From assembly GCA_902635685.1 (NCBI GenBank), contig CACPOY010000001.1:124001-188000 (forward strand): a DNA stretch of 64,000 nucleotides. Reading direction: 5' to 3'. Below the pieces are notes generated by a model, which was not told where the DNA came from, searched no databases, and saw only the letters and a program-made list of their open reading frames with translations. Shown piece after piece: positions 21,835 to 33,558 of the stretch. Each line of letters begins with the position of its first letter. Position 1 is the stretch's first letter. The position numbers and the translations under genes are program-made. This stretch comes from an uncultured Pelagibacteraceae bacterium (GTDB taxonomy: Bacteria > Pseudomonadota > Alphaproteobacteria > Pelagibacterales > Pelagibacteraceae).

Positions 21835-22545
21835 TTATTTTAAGATTTTTTTTAATTTTTTTATACTTATGGACGAGTCAAACGGCATTCCAATTTTAGC
21901 ATTCTTTTTTAAAAAAGATTTTTTTACTTTTTTATTACTTTTTTTTGCAAAGTCATAAATATATTGAGATTTGCCACCAACATTAATTATTCCTTTTTTA
22001 TCTAATAATTTAAACAAAATCTTAGCAACATCCTGGTGATACATAAAACTAGACTTTACGTTAACAAATGCCTCTTTATGTATGAAGGGTTTTTCTGTCA
22101 TACACACCCTGACGATCAAAGAATTTTTATAAAGTTGCACAGAACATTCACCTCCTAATTTTGACCAAGCATAACTATTTACTGGAAATAGGTTATCATT
22201 TTCTGAGTAGTTGCCTTTAATACCAGGATAAACATAATTTGTAGAAAAATAAATTAGTTTTATATCCAAGTCAGAACATACTTTGGTTATATTGGCCGTA
22301 CCAATTATATTTAATTCAATACTTTTATTGATATTTTTTTCATGTATTGACATAGGTCTTGATAAACCTGCTAAATGAATAACTACGTTTGCTTTAATTT
22401 TTCTTAAATATTTTCTCATACTATCTGGGTTTAAGATATTAAATTTTTTTTTTTCTGGGAAAAAAATTTTGTGCTTTGTAACAGTATTTTTTAAGGAACT
22501 GCCAAATCTTCCAGATCCACCGGTAACAACAATTTTTTTTTTCAT
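21835..22545 (-). CDS. NAD-dependent epimerase / dTDP-4-dehydrorhamnose reductase-like (RmlD-like SDR)
   Basis: VVTGGSGRFGSSL Rossmann motif, VVIHLAGLSRP, YSENDNLFPVNSYAWSKLGGE. Confidence 0.8.
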   Translation of the reverse strand: MKKKIVVTGGSGRFGSSLKNTVTKHKIFFPEKKKFNILNPDSMRKYLRKIKANVVIHLAGLSRPMSIHEKNINKSIELNIIGTANITKVCSDLDIKLIYFSTNYVYPGIKGNYSENDNLFPVNSYAWSKLGGECSVQLYKNSLIVRVCMTEKPFIHKEAFVNVKSSFMYHQDVAKILFKLLDKKGIINVGGKSQYIYDFAKKSNKKVKKSFLKKNAKIGMPFDSSISIKKLKKILK

Positions 22546-22551
22546 AGTTAA

Positions 22552-23067
22552 TTATTTAAAATAACTTAAACTTTTACCATTTTTATCCTTTGACGATAAA
22601 ATGGGTTTTTTAGTAGGCCATTTAATACCAACATCTTTATCATCCCAGTTCAATGTAGTTTCACTTTTTTTATGTCTATATTGTGAGCACCTATAATTTA
22701 CAGTGCATTCTTTGGATAAACACAAAAAACCATGAGCAAAACCTTTGGGAATATAAAAAGAGAAATCAGAATTTTGTGAAATGACAATTGAAAAATACTT
22801 ACCAAAAGTTTTAGAATTTTTTCTTAAATCAACCACAACGTCTAAGATTTTACCATGAGTTACTGTTATTATTTTTGCTTGAAGCTTTTGAGTTTGTATA
22901 TGCAGGCCTCTTAAAACATTTTTTTTTGAATATGACATTACATCAAATAAAAATGGCTCATTTAAAAGCTTGCTCTTATAAACCTCCCTCAAAAAACCTC
23001 TTCTGTCCCTGTAAATTTTTGACTTAATAAGTTTTAAACCTTTTATTTTTAAATTTTCTAATTCCAT
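22552..23067 (-). CDS. rmlC: dTDP-4-dehydrorhamnose 3,5-epimerase-like (RmlC family)
   Basis: DRRGFLREVYKS, NVLRGLHIQ, FYIPKGFAHGFLCLS. Confidence 0.88.
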   Translation of the reverse strand: MELENLKIKGLKLIKSKIYRDRRGFLREVYKSKLLNEPFLFDVMSYSKKNVLRGLHIQTQKLQAKIITVTHGKILDVVVDLRKNSKTFGKYFSIVISQNSDFSFYIPKGFAHGFLCLSKECTVNYRCSQYRHKKSETTLNWDDKDVGIKWPTKKPILSSKDKNGKSLSYFK

Positions 23068-23127
23068 ATGACTAGATAATATTTATACAAAAGATATATT
23101 TTAAAAATAGATTAAAATTTTTTTTAT

Positions 23128-23943
23128 TTAATTTACGATCCATTTTTTTAGTTGCAATCTATTTTTTAAAACATAATTTGGAAATTTACTATCAAGAGGA
23201 ATTGGTTTAAAATTTTCATTTCTTCCAATAATGTCAGATCCTTTATCTACCCTTTTTTTAATCTCATTTAGATTTAAAAATTTTTTGTCAATTTTTTCCT
23301 TAAAAACATATGGGTCATTTGTTTCACATAGGTTTTCGTATTTATATAGAAGCTTTTCAGGGCTTTTTAAATTACAAAAATGCCATCCTCCGTCATCAAT
23401 TATATTATTCAACCGGTATTTATCTAGCCTCCAAAATGGTCTTTTTTTGAATTTTAAACTTCGTAACCATTGTGGAGATTTTAAATATTTTTTTACACAT
23501 ATTCTGCTACCAAACCAAAATGGATTTATTTGGCTCTGTAAATTAATCTTATAATAAAAATGCATTTGTTTAAAAACAGCATATTTCATACTTTTTCTGA
23601 ATTCTTTTAATTTATTAGGATTTGGTATTTCATCTAAATCAGAAATGATGATTAAATCTTCATTGTCAGCATTTTCTATTCCTCTAGAAATACAGTTTCT
23701 TTGATAATTTTCTCTTAAATATGGATTATCTCCATCGGGCATGTCTGTAATTTTTATGTAAATAATTTTTTCCCTAAATTTTTGAAATTTTGAAATATCA
23801 AAATTATGATTTTTATGATTATTTTGCCAGGTTTTATTACTCTCAACAATTACAAAATAATCAACAAATCTATCTAAGATATTAAATCTTATGTCGAGTA
23901 AAAGATCTTCATCTAAATAAGAGAAACAATCATAAATTTTCAT
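23128..23943 (-). CDS. Glycosyltransferase family 17-like protein
   Basis: YDCFSYLDEDLLLDIRFNIL..YFVIVESNKTWQ..YLRENYQRNCISRGI..DLIIISDLDEIPNP, pattern typical of GT17. Confidence 0.82.
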   Translation of the reverse strand: MKIYDCFSYLDEDLLLDIRFNILDRFVDYFVIVESNKTWQNNHKNHNFDISKFQKFREKIIYIKITDMPDGDNPYLRENYQRNCISRGIENADNEDLIIISDLDEIPNPNKLKEFRKSMKYAVFKQMHFYYKINLQSQINPFWFGSRICVKKYLKSPQWLRSLKFKKRPFWRLDKYRLNNIIDDGGWHFCNLKSPEKLLYKYENLCETNDPYVFKEKIDKKFLNLNEIKKRVDKGSDIIGRNENFKPIPLDSKFPNYVLKNRLQLKKWIVN

Positions 23944-23944
23944 A

Positions 23945-25753
23945 TTACTTTTCTTTATTAATCTTTAAAACTCCAATAAATGCTTCTTGGGGTATTTCAA
24001 CTCTTCCAAATTGTTTCGATCTAGCCTTACCTTTTTTTTGTTTTTCTAATAATTTTCGTTTTCGATCTGTAGCTCCTCCACCATGAATTTTAGTCAAAAC
24101 ATCTTTTTTAAACCCTTTGATTGTTTCACGAGCAATTATCTTTCCACCAATTGCAGCTTGAACTGGTATCATAAAATTATGTCTTGGAATCAAATCTTTT
24201 AGTTTTTCACATACTTCCCTTCCAGTTTTTTGAGCGAAGTCTTTATGAATCATCATGGCAAGCGCATCGACTGGTTCACCATTCACTAATATTCCAAGTT
24301 TCACTAAGTCCCCCTCTCTGTGCTTAATTATATCATAGTCGAAACTGGCATATCCACTTGTCATTGACTTTATTCTGTCATTAAAATCAAAGACAACTTC
24401 ATTTAAAGGTAGTTCATAACTTATGACAGCTCTATTACCAGAATAACTAAGATTAACTTGCACACCTCTTTTATCCTGGCATAATTTGATAATCGATCCC
24501 AAATATTCATCTGGTGTAATTATCGTAGCTTTAATCCATGGTTCCTCAATAAAGTTTATCAAAGTTGGGTCGGGTAGGTTTGAAGGATTTTGTAAATCAA
24601 TTATATCACCGTTATTTAGATTAACCTTATATACTACTCCAGGCGTTGTTGTGAGTAAATTAACATCGAATTCTCTTTCTAATCTCTCAGTAATGATTTC
24701 AAGATGAAGTAAGCCTAGAAATCCACACCTAAAACCTAGTCCAAGTGCTGAGGATGACTCAGCCTCGAAGGAAAAACTTGCATCGTTTAATTGTAATTTA
24801 GCAAGTCCATCTTTTAATTTTTGATATTCTGAACTATCAACTGGAAATAATCCACAAAAAACTACTGGTTTACTTGGCTTAAATCCTGGTAGAGCTTCAA
24901 CATTGGGTTTTAAAGCATCACAGATTGTGTCACCAACCTTTGTTTCTGATAATACTTTTATGCCTGTAGTAATGAAACCAATTTCACCAGTTTTTAACTC
25001 ATTTATATCTTTTGGTTTAGGAGTAAATACACCAACTTTTTCAACGATATAATCTTGGTTAGTAGATAGCATTTTAATTTTCATGTTTTTTGTAATCCTG
25101 CCATTTATTACTCTTACCAGGATTACTACCCCCAAATAAGTATCGTACCAACTATCAACTAATAAACATTTTAAATTTTCATTTTCATCACCTTTTGGTC
25201 CTGGCAACTGGTTAATTATTTGCTCTAAAATCTCCTCAATACCCTCACCTGTTTTTCCTGAACATGGAACTGCATTTTCTGTGTCAATTCCAATTACATC
25301 TTCAATTTGTTTTTTTGTTTTTTCTAAATCTGATGCCGGTAAATCTATTTTATTAAGCACAGGTATTATTTCGTGATTAATCTCTAATGCTTGGTAAACA
25401 TTAGCTAAAGTCTGAGCTTCAACACCTTGTGTGCTATCAACTATCAATATTGACCCTTCACATGCGTATAATGATCTGCTTACTTCGTAACTAAAATCTA
25501 CATGTCCAGGAGTATCAATTATATTCAAAACATAATTTTTTCCATCTTTAGCTTTATAGTTCAATTTTACAGTTTGAGCTTTAATAGTGATGCCTCTTTC
25601 TCTCTCTATATCCATTGAATCGAGAACTTGTGCTTTCATTTCTCGTGCTGTTAAACCACCACAATTATGAATGATTCTATCTGCTATTGTTGATTTGCCA
25701 TGATCAATGTGAGCAATAATGGCAAAATTTCTTATATTATCAATAGAGCTCAT
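23945..25753 (-). CDS. lepA: Elongation factor 4
   Basis: [40 protein letters not shown]. Confidence 0.97.
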   Translation of the reverse strand: MSSIDNIRNFAIIAHIDHGKSTIADRIIHNCGGLTAREMKAQVLDSMDIERERGITIKAQTVKLNYKAKDGKNYVLNIIDTPGHVDFSYEVSRSLYACEGSILIVDSTQGVEAQTLANVYQALEINHEIIPVLNKIDLPASDLEKTKKQIEDVIGIDTENAVPCSGKTGEGIEEILEQIINQLPGPKGDENENLKCLLVDSWYDTYLGVVILVRVINGRITKNMKIKMLSTNQDYIVEKVGVFTPKPKDINELKTGEIGFITTGIKVLSETKVGDTICDALKPNVEALPGFKPSKPVVFCGLFPVDSSEYQKLKDGLAKLQLNDASFSFEAESSSALGLGFRCGFLGLLHLEIITERLEREFDVNLLTTTPGVVYKVNLNNGDIIDLQNPSNLPDPTLINFIEEPWIKATIITPDEYLGSIIKLCQDKRGVQVNLSYSGNRAVISYELPLNEVVFDFNDRIKSMTSGYASFDYDIIKHREGDLVKLGILVNGEPVDALAMMIHKDFAQKTGREVCEKLKDLIPRHNFMIPVQAAIGGKIIARETIKGFKKDVLTKIHGGGATDRKRKLLEKQKKGKARSKQFGRVEIPQEAFIGVLKINKEK

Positions 25754-25761
25754 TTAAATTT

Positions 25762-28170
25762 TTAAGATCGAATTTTAGCACCAGTTTTATTTTCGACTGT
25801 TTTAATGATTAAATTATTAATTTTTTCTAAATCATTATCATTCAAAGTTTTTTCATTGGACTGGATAGTAATGTTAATTGCTATAGATTTTTGATTTTCT
25901 GGAATATTTTCACCCTCATAAACATCAAATATTCTTATATTGCTAATAAGTTTTTGATCTATGTTTGAAACAACATTAATAAGATCTTGAGCTTTTAAAT
26001 CTTTGCTTACTATAAATGCAAAATCTCTTTCGGATTTCTGAAAATCGGAAACTTCAAATTTCCTTTTTTGGTTATTTAAAGTTTTGTCTGTAAGTTTTAA
26101 ATTATCCATAAAAATTTCAAAACCTACTAAAGACTCTGTTTTTAAATCTATTTTTTTTAAAATGTTAGGATGAATTTCGCCAAAATAAGCTATGGCTTGA
26201 TCTTTATCTTGATTTAAAAATAATCTACCTGATTTTCCTGGATGATAATATTTAGGTGTCTTGTCATCTATGAAAAATTTTTCTGAGCTATATCCTGCTT
26301 CAACTAATGTTTGAACCACATCTCGTTTAACATCAAATACATCTATATCTCTCTCTTTATCAATCCAAGAAAGTCTAGATTTTTTACCTGCTGATAGACC
26401 ACAAATCACAGTATTTTGTTCACCAGGATTAGGGCCAGTAAAAATAGGCCCAATTTCAAATATAGACAAATCTTTAAAACCTCTATCTAAATTTTTTCTC
26501 ATATACATAATTAAATTTGAATATATTGAGTTTCTTAATACATTTAATTCCGAACTTATTGGATTTACAATTCTGATATCTTCACATTTACCTTTAAAAT
26601 GATCATTATAATTTGAGTCCGAAAATGACCATGTAATTGCCTCTAAGTATCCCTTTGAAGCAATAGATCTTTGCAAAAAATGAAACAGCTTTTGAGATTT
26701 AGTTAAAGTAGACCTTGTCCTTTCCTTTATCGGGTCTACAATTTTTATTTTTTCAAAACCACTTATTCTTACTAACTCTTCTACAATATCAATCTCTTGT
26801 GTAATATCTGGTCTCCACGACGGGATAGTTAATGAAAAATATTTTCTTTCTTTTTTACTTTTAAAACCTAAATCATCTAAAATCTTTATCATCTCTCTAT
26901 TAGAAATTTTAAATCCTGATATTTTCTCGAATAAGCTTGGATTAAATGAAATTTTATTTATTTTATAACTTTCAGTTTTCTGAATATCTATTTTACTGAT
27001 TTCACCACCACATATTTCCTTTATTAAAAATGCTGCTTTATTTAATCCTTCTTCGATAGATAGTGGGTCAATACCTCTTTCGAATCTAAATTTCGCATCT
27101 GTATCAATATTTAATTTTTTTGCAGTATTTCTTATTGATCGAGGTTTGAAATACGCAGATTCTAATAGTATATTTTTTGTGTCAAGTTCTGTTCCTGATC
27201 TTGTTCCACCAATAATACCTCCTAATCCCAAAATACCATTCGCATCACTGATTACACACATGTCTTTTTCTAATTTATAACTTTTGTTATCAAGAGCTGA
27301 AAATTCCTCTCCACTTTTTGAATTTCTTATAATCAAACCCTTTTCAATTTTGTCTGCGTCATATGCATGTAATGGTCGATTAATATCCAGCATTACGTAA
27401 TTTGTAATATCAACAATTGCAGAAATTGGTTTTTGACCAACAGAAATAAGCTTATCTTTTAACCACTGCGGGCTTTCAGTATTTTTTACATTCTCAATTA
27501 AACAACTTCCGAAAACAGAACATCCTTGATTTTTTTCTTTATTAATTTTTACCTTTAAAGAATGTTTTATATTTGATTTAATTTTTTTTTCTTTTGAGTT
27601 TATTAATTTTCCAAAACCCGAAGCTGCTAAATCTCTTGCTACTCCTCTTACGCCAAGACAGTCTGGTCTATTTGGTGTGATCGATAAATCAATTGTATTA
27701 GTTTTTGACTCTAAAAAATAACGGTGGCCGATTTTTTTTTGATATTTAGAAGTTGATAATTCAACAATTCCCTCACTTTCATCTGACAAATTCAATTCTG
27801 ACTCAGAACATAGCATCCCATAGGAGATCACATCTCTGATTTTGGCAACAACTAGTTTTGTTTGAGTTTTAGGAATTACTGCTCCTGGAGGTGCATATAT
27901 AGTGATTAATCCCTCTCTTGCATTTGGAGCACCACACACAACTTTTTTAAACTCCCCTTTTCCAATGTCAACATCACAGATTTTAAGTCTATCAGCATTT
28001 GGGTGTTTTTTTGTTTTAATTACTTTAGCAATTTTGAATAATTCAGTCCCTGATGATAAATTTTCAACAGTTTCGACCTCTAATCCGATGTTAGTAAGTT
28101 TTTCTAAAAGATCTTTTTCTTTTGAATTAATCTTCAAATGTTCTTTTAACCAATCAAAAGTAATCTTCAT
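25762..28170 (-). CDS. pheT: Phenylalanyl-tRNA synthetase beta subunit
   Basis: 802 aa; [13 protein letters not shown]5 and FDX-ACB domains. Confidence 0.97.
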   Translation of the reverse strand: MKITFDWLKEHLKINSKEKDLLEKLTNIGLEVETVENLSSGTELFKIAKVIKTKKHPNADRLKICDVDIGKGEFKKVVCGAPNAREGLITIYAPPGAVIPKTQTKLVVAKIRDVISYGMLCSESELNLSDESEGIVELSTSKYQKKIGHRYFLESKTNTIDLSITPNRPDCLGVRGVARDLAASGFGKLINSKEKKIKSNIKHSLKVKINKEKNQGCSVFGSCLIENVKNTESPQWLKDKLISVGQKPISAIVDITNYVMLDINRPLHAYDADKIEKGLIIRNSKSGEEFSALDNKSYKLEKDMCVISDANGILGLGGIIGGTRSGTELDTKNILLESAYFKPRSIRNTAKKLNIDTDAKFRFERGIDPLSIEEGLNKAAFLIKEICGGEISKIDIQKTESYKINKISFNPSLFEKISGFKISNREMIKILDDLGFKSKKERKYFSLTIPSWRPDITQEIDIVEELVRISGFEKIKIVDPIKERTRSTLTKSQKLFHFLQRSIASKGYLEAITWSFSDSNYNDHFKGKCEDIRIVNPISSELNVLRNSIYSNLIMYMRKNLDRGFKDLSIFEIGPIFTGPNPGEQNTVICGLSAGKKSRLSWIDKERDIDVFDVKRDVVQTLVEAGYSSEKFFIDDKTPKYYHPGKSGRLFLNQDKDQAIAYFGEIHPNILKKIDLKTESLVGFEIFMDNLKLTDKTLNNQKRKFEVSDFQKSERDFAFIVSKDLKAQDLINVVSNIDQKLISNIRIFDVYEGENIPENQKSIAINITIQSNEKTLNDNDLEKINNLIIKTVENKTGAKIRS

Positions 28171-29234
28171 CTACTTAATCCTCTGTAATTTGTTGGGACA
28201 TCTAAAGGGTCAAAGCCAAAGTGGTTTAGCCATCTGTAATCACAATCAAAAAAAGCTCTCAAATCATTGATACCATATTTCAACATTGCCAACCTATCTA
28301 TACCGATACCAAAAGCATAGCCCTGATACTTTGTTGAATCTACTTTGACATTTTTTAAAACTTTAGGATGCACCATTCCACATCCCAAAATTTCAAGCCA
28401 TTTATCACCTTCACCTATAAATATTTTTCCATCTTTTATTTCATAACCAATATCAACTTCTGCAGATGGTTCTGTAAAAGGGAAATGACTTGGTCTAAAT
28501 CTCATCTTAATCTTTTTTACTTCAAAAAATTCTTTTATAAAATAATTCAAACAACCTTTTAAGTGACCCATATTAATATCTTTATCTATGTGAAGACCCT
28601 CAACCTGATGAAACATTGGTGAATGTGTTTGATCGCTATCTGATCTATAAGTTCTTCCAGGTGCAATTATCTTAAAAGGTGGTTTATCTTTAAGCATAGT
28701 TCTAATCTGAACAGGGGAAGTGTGTGTTCTTAACAACTTTTCTTTTTTTTCATCTAAATAGAATGTGTCATGCATATCCCTTGCAGGATGATTATCTGGG
28801 GTATTTAGTGCAGTAAAATTATTATACTCAGTTTCAACATCTGGACCCTCTTCAACGCTAAAACCTATTTCTGAAAAAATAGATGAAATTTCATCAATCG
28901 TTTGTGAGACTGGATGTATTTTTCCTTGAACAAAAGTTCTCTCTGGTAAAGTGATATCAACTTTTTCTTTTTTTAATTTTTTATTTATTTCCTCACTTTG
29001 TATTTCATTTATTTTGGAATTAATCTGATTTTGTAATTCATCTTTTATCAAATTTAATTCTGATGCAAATTTTTTTTTCTCACTCTCAGAAATAGATCCT
29101 ATTTTTTTAAATTGTGATGAAATTAACCCATTTTTTCCAAATAGATTGGTTTTGATTTCATTTATCTCTGATAAGCTCAATTTTTTTTCTAGTTTTAAAA
29201 GAAAATCATCTTTAATTTTTTTAAGATCAGACAT
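28167..29234 (-). CDS. pheS: Phenylalanyl-tRNA synthetase alpha subunit
   Basis: [37 protein letters not shown]. Confidence 0.97.
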   Translation of the reverse strand: MSDLKKIKDDFLLKLEKKLSLSEINEIKTNLFGKNGLISSQFKKIGSISESEKKKFASELNLIKDELQNQINSKINEIQSEEINKKLKKEKVDITLPERTFVQGKIHPVSQTIDEISSIFSEIGFSVEEGPDVETEYNNFTALNTPDNHPARDMHDTFYLDEKKEKLLRTHTSPVQIRTMLKDKPPFKIIAPGRTYRSDSDQTHSPMFHQVEGLHIDKDINMGHLKGCLNYFIKEFFEVKKIKMRFRPSHFPFTEPSAEVDIGYEIKDGKIFIGEGDKWLEILGCGMVHPKVLKNVKVDSTKYQGYAFGIGIDRLAMLKYGINDLRAFFDCDYRWLNHFGFDPLDVPTNYRGLSR

Positions 29235-29277
29235 CTTTACAGATTATTTCTTAACTAAAATAAAACAATAGTGAAGA

Positions 29278-29634
29278 TTAATTTAATGCAGATTGGGCTT
29301 TTTGGACAATGGTTTTAAAGGCTTCTGGGCTATCATAGGCTATCTCAGCTAGAATCTTCCTGTCAATTTTTATACCAGATTTGTTTAGTCCGTTAATAAA
29401 CTTTGAATATGTTAATCCCTCGGCCCTCACACCAGCATTAATTCTTTGTATCCATAATGATTTAAAATCTCTTTTTTTATTTCTTCGATCTCTATAGGCA
29501 TATTGCATTGCCTTTTCCATTGCTTGTCTAGCGGCCCTGATAGTATTTTTTCTCCTACCCCACTGGCCTTTAACTGCTTTCAAAACTTTCTTATGTTTTG
29601 CTTTACTAGTAACTCCTCTTTTTACTCTAGACAT
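29278..29634 (-). CDS. rplT: 50S ribosomal protein L20
   Basis: [19 protein letters not shown]. Confidence 0.97.
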   Translation of the reverse strand: MSRVKRGVTSKAKHKKVLKAVKGQWGRRKNTIRAARQAMEKAMQYAYRDRRNKKRDFKSLWIQRINAGVRAEGLTYSKFINGLNKSGIKIDRKILAEIAYDSPEAFKTIVQKAQSALN

Positions 29635-29635
29635 T

Positions 29636-29842
29636 TTATCCTCTTAAACTGTATGGCATGTAAGATTTAACAATTTTGCTATCTTGTTTTGACATTACAG
29701 TTGTGCCTCTTAATTTTCTAATTTGAGAATTAGTTCTCTTAATCATACCATGCCTCTTACCAGCTTGAGCCATTATTACTTTACCTCTTGCAGATATTTT
29801 GAATCTTTTTTTTGCTGAGCTTTTTGTTTTAAGTTTTGGCAT
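29636..29842 (-). CDS. rpmI: 50S ribosomal protein L35
   Basis: [22 protein letters not shown]. Confidence 0.97.
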   Translation of the reverse strand: MPKLKTKSSAKKRFKISARGKVIMAQAGKRHGMIKRTNSQIRKLRGTTVMSKQDSKIVKSYMPYSLRG

Positions 29843-29895
29843 AATTGAGCGAGGTTATACAAAGAATGAATAAAATTTACAACCTATATTAAAGC

Positions 29896-30441
29896 CTATA
29901 AAGGCTGAATAACCATAATCATTTGCTTTCCATCAAATTTTGGATGTAATTCTACTTTACCAATATCTTTCATATCTTCTTTGATTTTAGTCATTAATTC
30001 ATTACCTAGATGAGAGTGCTGAAGTTCTCGGCCTTTAAATCTGATAGTGAATTTTACTTTATCTCCTTTCGCTATAAATTTTTTAGCATTTTTAACTTTA
30101 AACTCATAATCATGAGTCTCTGTTACTGGTCGCATTTTTATTTCTTTCAAGGAAATAATCTTTTGTTTTTTTTTTGCCAAGTTTGCTTTTTTTTGGGCAT
30201 CATATTTAAATTTTCCCATATCCATTATCTTGCATACTGGTGGATTTGCATTTGGTGCAATTTCAATTAAATCTAGTCCCTGGTTTTTTGCCATTGATAT
30301 AGCCTCATTGGTACTTAAAATACCTAAATTTTCGCCATCGCTCGTAATCACCTGAACATCGGGTGATGAAATTCTGTTGTTGGAACGCGGACCCTTCTCT
30401 CTTGTTCTTTTTTGAAAATAATTTTGTTTAAAATCTGCCAC
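29896..30441 (-). CDS. infC: Translation initiation factor IF-3
   Basis: NLGILSTNEAISMAKNQGLDLIEIAPNANPPVCKIMDMGKFKYD; GTG start immediately after thrS stop. Confidence 0.97.
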   Translation of the reverse strand: MADFKQNYFQKRTREKGPRSNNRISSPDVQVITSDGENLGILSTNEAISMAKNQGLDLIEIAPNANPPVCKIMDMGKFKYDAQKKANLAKKKQKIISLKEIKMRPVTETHDYEFKVKNAKKFIAKGDKVKFTIRFKGRELQHSHLGNELMTKIKEDMKDIGKVELHPKFDGKQMIMVIQPL

Positions 30442-32361
30442 TTAGTTTGAGAAAGCTTTGTTTAAAGCAGAGTATTTTTTTAAGAATGTTTTTAATTCCA
30501 TATTTTCTTGTTTTGTTGAGTCCAATCTTCTAATGGTTACAGAATTAGAGTCAACTTCTTTTTTACCACAAATTAATAAAAGAGGTACTTTAGCTAACGA
30601 ATGATCTCTAATTTTATAATTTAAATTATGTTTTTTTAAATCAACTTCTGAAGTTATGCCTGTCTTTTTAATTTCTTTTGAAACTTTTAATGCATATTCC
30701 TCAAAATCTTCAGAAATAGGTATAACAACTGTTTGAAGTGGGGAAATCCAAAATGGAAATTTACCGGCGTAGTGTTCAATCAAAATACCTATAAATCTTT
30801 CAAGAGAGCCAAATAACGCTCTATGCAACATCACTGGTACCTTTTTAGTCCCATCTTTATCAACATAGGATGCATTCAACCTTCCTGGCAAATTTAAATC
30901 AACCTGTATTGTTCCACACTGCCAATCTCTACCTATTGCATCTCTTAAAACAAACTCTACTTTTGGACCATAAAATGCTCCCTCACCTTTATTAATAGTG
31001 TATTTTAATTTTGTAGCTTTAACCGCCTCTAACAATGATGCTTCAGCTTCATCCCATACTTTATCGTCTCCTACCCTAATTTCAGGTCTGTCAGCATACT
31101 TAAGGATAACATTCTCAAAACCTAAATCTTTATAAATATCTAAAATTAAATTTGTAACATTTAAACACTCACTTGTGATTTGATCCTCAGAGCAAAAAAT
31201 ATGCGCATCATCTTGAGTAAATGCTCGAACTCTAAGGAGCCCATGTAGAGCGCCTGAAGGTTCATAACGATGCACTTTTCCAAACTCTGTTATTCTCAAG
31301 GGTAAATCTCTATAACTTTTTAATCCTTGATTAAAAACTTGAATATGACCAGGGCAATTCATTGGCTTGATTGCAAAAACTTTTTCGTCAGGTGTTTGAG
31401 AAGTATACATATTTTCTCCATATTTTTCCCAATGGCCAGATTTTTCCCAAAGCAGTCTGTCTAATACTTCTGGAGTATTTACTTCTCTATACCCTGCAGC
31501 ATCTTGTTTGGCTCTCATGTAATTTATTAATTTTTGAAATAGTGACCAACCTTTTTCATGCCAAAATACAGAGCCTGGGCTTTCTTCTCTAAAATGGAAC
31601 AAATCCATCTCCTTACCCAACTTTCTATGATCTCTTTTTTCAGCTTCTTCAATTCTTTTTAAATATTCTTCAAGATCTTTTTGAGAGGCCCAACCAGTTC
31701 CATAAATTCTTTGAAGCATTTCATTTTTAGAGTCTCCACGCCAATATGCTCCAGAAACTTTTGTGAGCTTGAAAGCTTTACCTATCTTTCCTGAAGATAC
31801 TAGATGTGGCCCTCTACACAAATCATGCCAAGTATCACCGTGATAATATACCGACAGTTCCTCATTTTCTGGAATACTTTCAATTATCTCAGCCTTATAC
31901 TTTTCACCTATTTTATTAAAATGGCTTATCGCTTTTTCCCTATCCCAAACTTCTCTTTTTGTTTTAATATCTTTATCAATAATTTCTGACATTCTTTTTT
32001 CAATCTTTATAAGATCATCGCTTGTAAAAGGTTCTTTTCTTGAAAAATCATAATAGAATCCATTCTCTATTACTGGTCCTATTGTTACTTGTGTTCCTGG
32101 GTAAAGCTCCTGCACAGCCATTGCCATAATATGAGCTGCATCGTGTCTTATCACCTCAAGTCCTTCAGGGTCTTTTGACGTAAAAATTTTTACTGTACAA
32201 TCATTCTTAATTGTAAAGTATAAATCTTTCAATTCTCCATCAACACTCATCACTAAAGCATGTTTAAGAAGAGATCTGCTAATTTTTTCAGCGATTTCTA
32301 AACCATTAACTTCTTTCGAAAAATTAAGATTTTTTCCATCTGGCAAAGTAATTGTAGGCAT
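30442..32361 (-). CDS. thrS: Threonyl-tRNA synthetase
   Basis: 639 aa; TGS domain, KPMNCPGHIQVF, QCGTIQVD. Confidence 0.97.
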   Translation of the reverse strand: MPTITLPDGKNLNFSKEVNGLEIAEKISRSLLKHALVMSVDGELKDLYFTIKNDCTVKIFTSKDPEGLEVIRHDAAHIMAMAVQELYPGTQVTIGPVIENGFYYDFSRKEPFTSDDLIKIEKRMSEIIDKDIKTKREVWDREKAISHFNKIGEKYKAEIIESIPENEELSVYYHGDTWHDLCRGPHLVSSGKIGKAFKLTKVSGAYWRGDSKNEMLQRIYGTGWASQKDLEEYLKRIEEAEKRDHRKLGKEMDLFHFREESPGSVFWHEKGWSLFQKLINYMRAKQDAAGYREVNTPEVLDRLLWEKSGHWEKYGENMYTSQTPDEKVFAIKPMNCPGHIQVFNQGLKSYRDLPLRITEFGKVHRYEPSGALHGLLRVRAFTQDDAHIFCSEDQITSECLNVTNLILDIYKDLGFENVILKYADRPEIRVGDDKVWDEAEASLLEAVKATKLKYTINKGEGAFYGPKVEFVLRDAIGRDWQCGTIQVDLNLPGRLNASYVDKDGTKKVPVMLHRALFGSLERFIGILIEHYAGKFPFWISPLQTVVIPISEDFEEYALKVSKEIKKTGITSEVDLKKHNLNYKIRDHSLAKVPLLLICGKKEVDSNSVTIRRLDSTKQENMELKTFLKKYSALNKAFSN

Positions 32362-33516
32362 TTAATTTAATAGTCTTTTATACTCTGAATAAGTAGAAAA
32401 ACACATTTTTTCAACATTAAATTTTTTTGCTATATTTTTTCTGCCCTCTTTACCCATTCTTTTACAAGAACTTTCATCTAATGTTACTGCTTGAATTATT
32501 CTTTTACTTAAAGAATTCGGATCCCCCGCTTCAAATAATAGACCAGTTTTCCCATCAATAATTGTTTCATTTGATCCTCCAATATTACTCGCAATAATTA
32601 ATTTTTCCATTGACTGAGCTTCTACAGCAACTCTTCCAAATGCCTCTGGTTCGATCGAGGGAGAAATAACAATATCAGAAATCTTATAGGCTAAAGCCAT
32701 GTCTTTGCAATGATCTATAAACTTTATTTGGTTAGTTAAATGATACTGTTCTGTTAATTGCATGAGTTTTTTTTTATACAAATCTCTACCTTGTTCATTT
32801 CCCAGTATAACAGCATGAAAAGCCTCATAACCAAGCTCTATTTTGACTAAATTTAAAGACTGAATAAACATCTCATGACCCTTCCAGGCAGTTAATCTTC
32901 CTGGAACTAAGATAATTTTTTTATCTTTATTTATTCCCCATTCTTGAAGTAGTTTTTTTTCATCGTCCTCTAATTTTGTGGATTGATCAAAATAATCTAC
33001 ATTTATTCCTCTAAATATTACAAGAAATTTCTTGTCAGCCTTTAAAAATTCTGAGTAATTTTCTTTTATGTGTGAAAAAATGAAATTTGAACCAGCAATA
33101 ATTAAATCCGATCTCACCATTACGGAATTATAAAATTTTTTAAATTTTCCGTTAAAATTATAAGTTCCATGAAAAGTTGTTACAAATTTTCTTCTTGTTA
33201 ATTTTGTTGCCAACAAACATGACCAGGCTGGCGCACGACTTCTTGCATGAACGATTGAAATATTAAAAAATAAAATTATCCCAATTAAAAAAATTGAGTT
33301 TAAAAGCATCAATAAAGGATTTTTGCTATGTACTGGTAACCTAATCAGTTTTACTTTTTCTTTATTTACAAATTTGAGTAGTTCACCTCCACTAGTTACA
33401 ATAAAAGATTTACAATTATTTTCTGGTAAATAATGAGCAATATCGTAACAGCCAGTTTCGGCTCCACCATATCCCAATTTTGGTATTACCTGTAAAACTT
33501 TTATATTAGACGACAT
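32362..33516 (-). CDS. GT4-family (GT-B) glycosyltransferase
   Basis: IPKLGYGGAETGCYDIA, VPGRLTAWKGHEMF, SPSIEPEAFGRVAVEAQSMEKLIIAS. Confidence 0.9.
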   Translation of the reverse strand: MSSNIKVLQVIPKLGYGGAETGCYDIAHYLPENNCKSFIVTSGGELLKFVNKEKVKLIRLPVHSKNPLLMLLNSIFLIGIILFFNISIVHARSRAPAWSCLLATKLTRRKFVTTFHGTYNFNGKFKKFYNSVMVRSDLIIAGSNFIFSHIKENYSEFLKADKKFLVIFRGINVDYFDQSTKLEDDEKKLLQEWGINKDKKIILVPGRLTAWKGHEMFIQSLNLVKIELGYEAFHAVILGNEQGRDLYKKKLMQLTEQYHLTNQIKFIDHCKDMALAYKISDIVISPSIEPEAFGRVAVEAQSMEKLIIASNIGGSNETIIDGKTGLLFEAGDPNSLSKRIIQAVTLDESSCKRMGKEGRKNIAKKFNVEKMCFSTYSEYKRLLN

Positions 33517-33558
33517 TACGTAAGGTTATATAATAATAGATAAAACTAATAAACTTTA

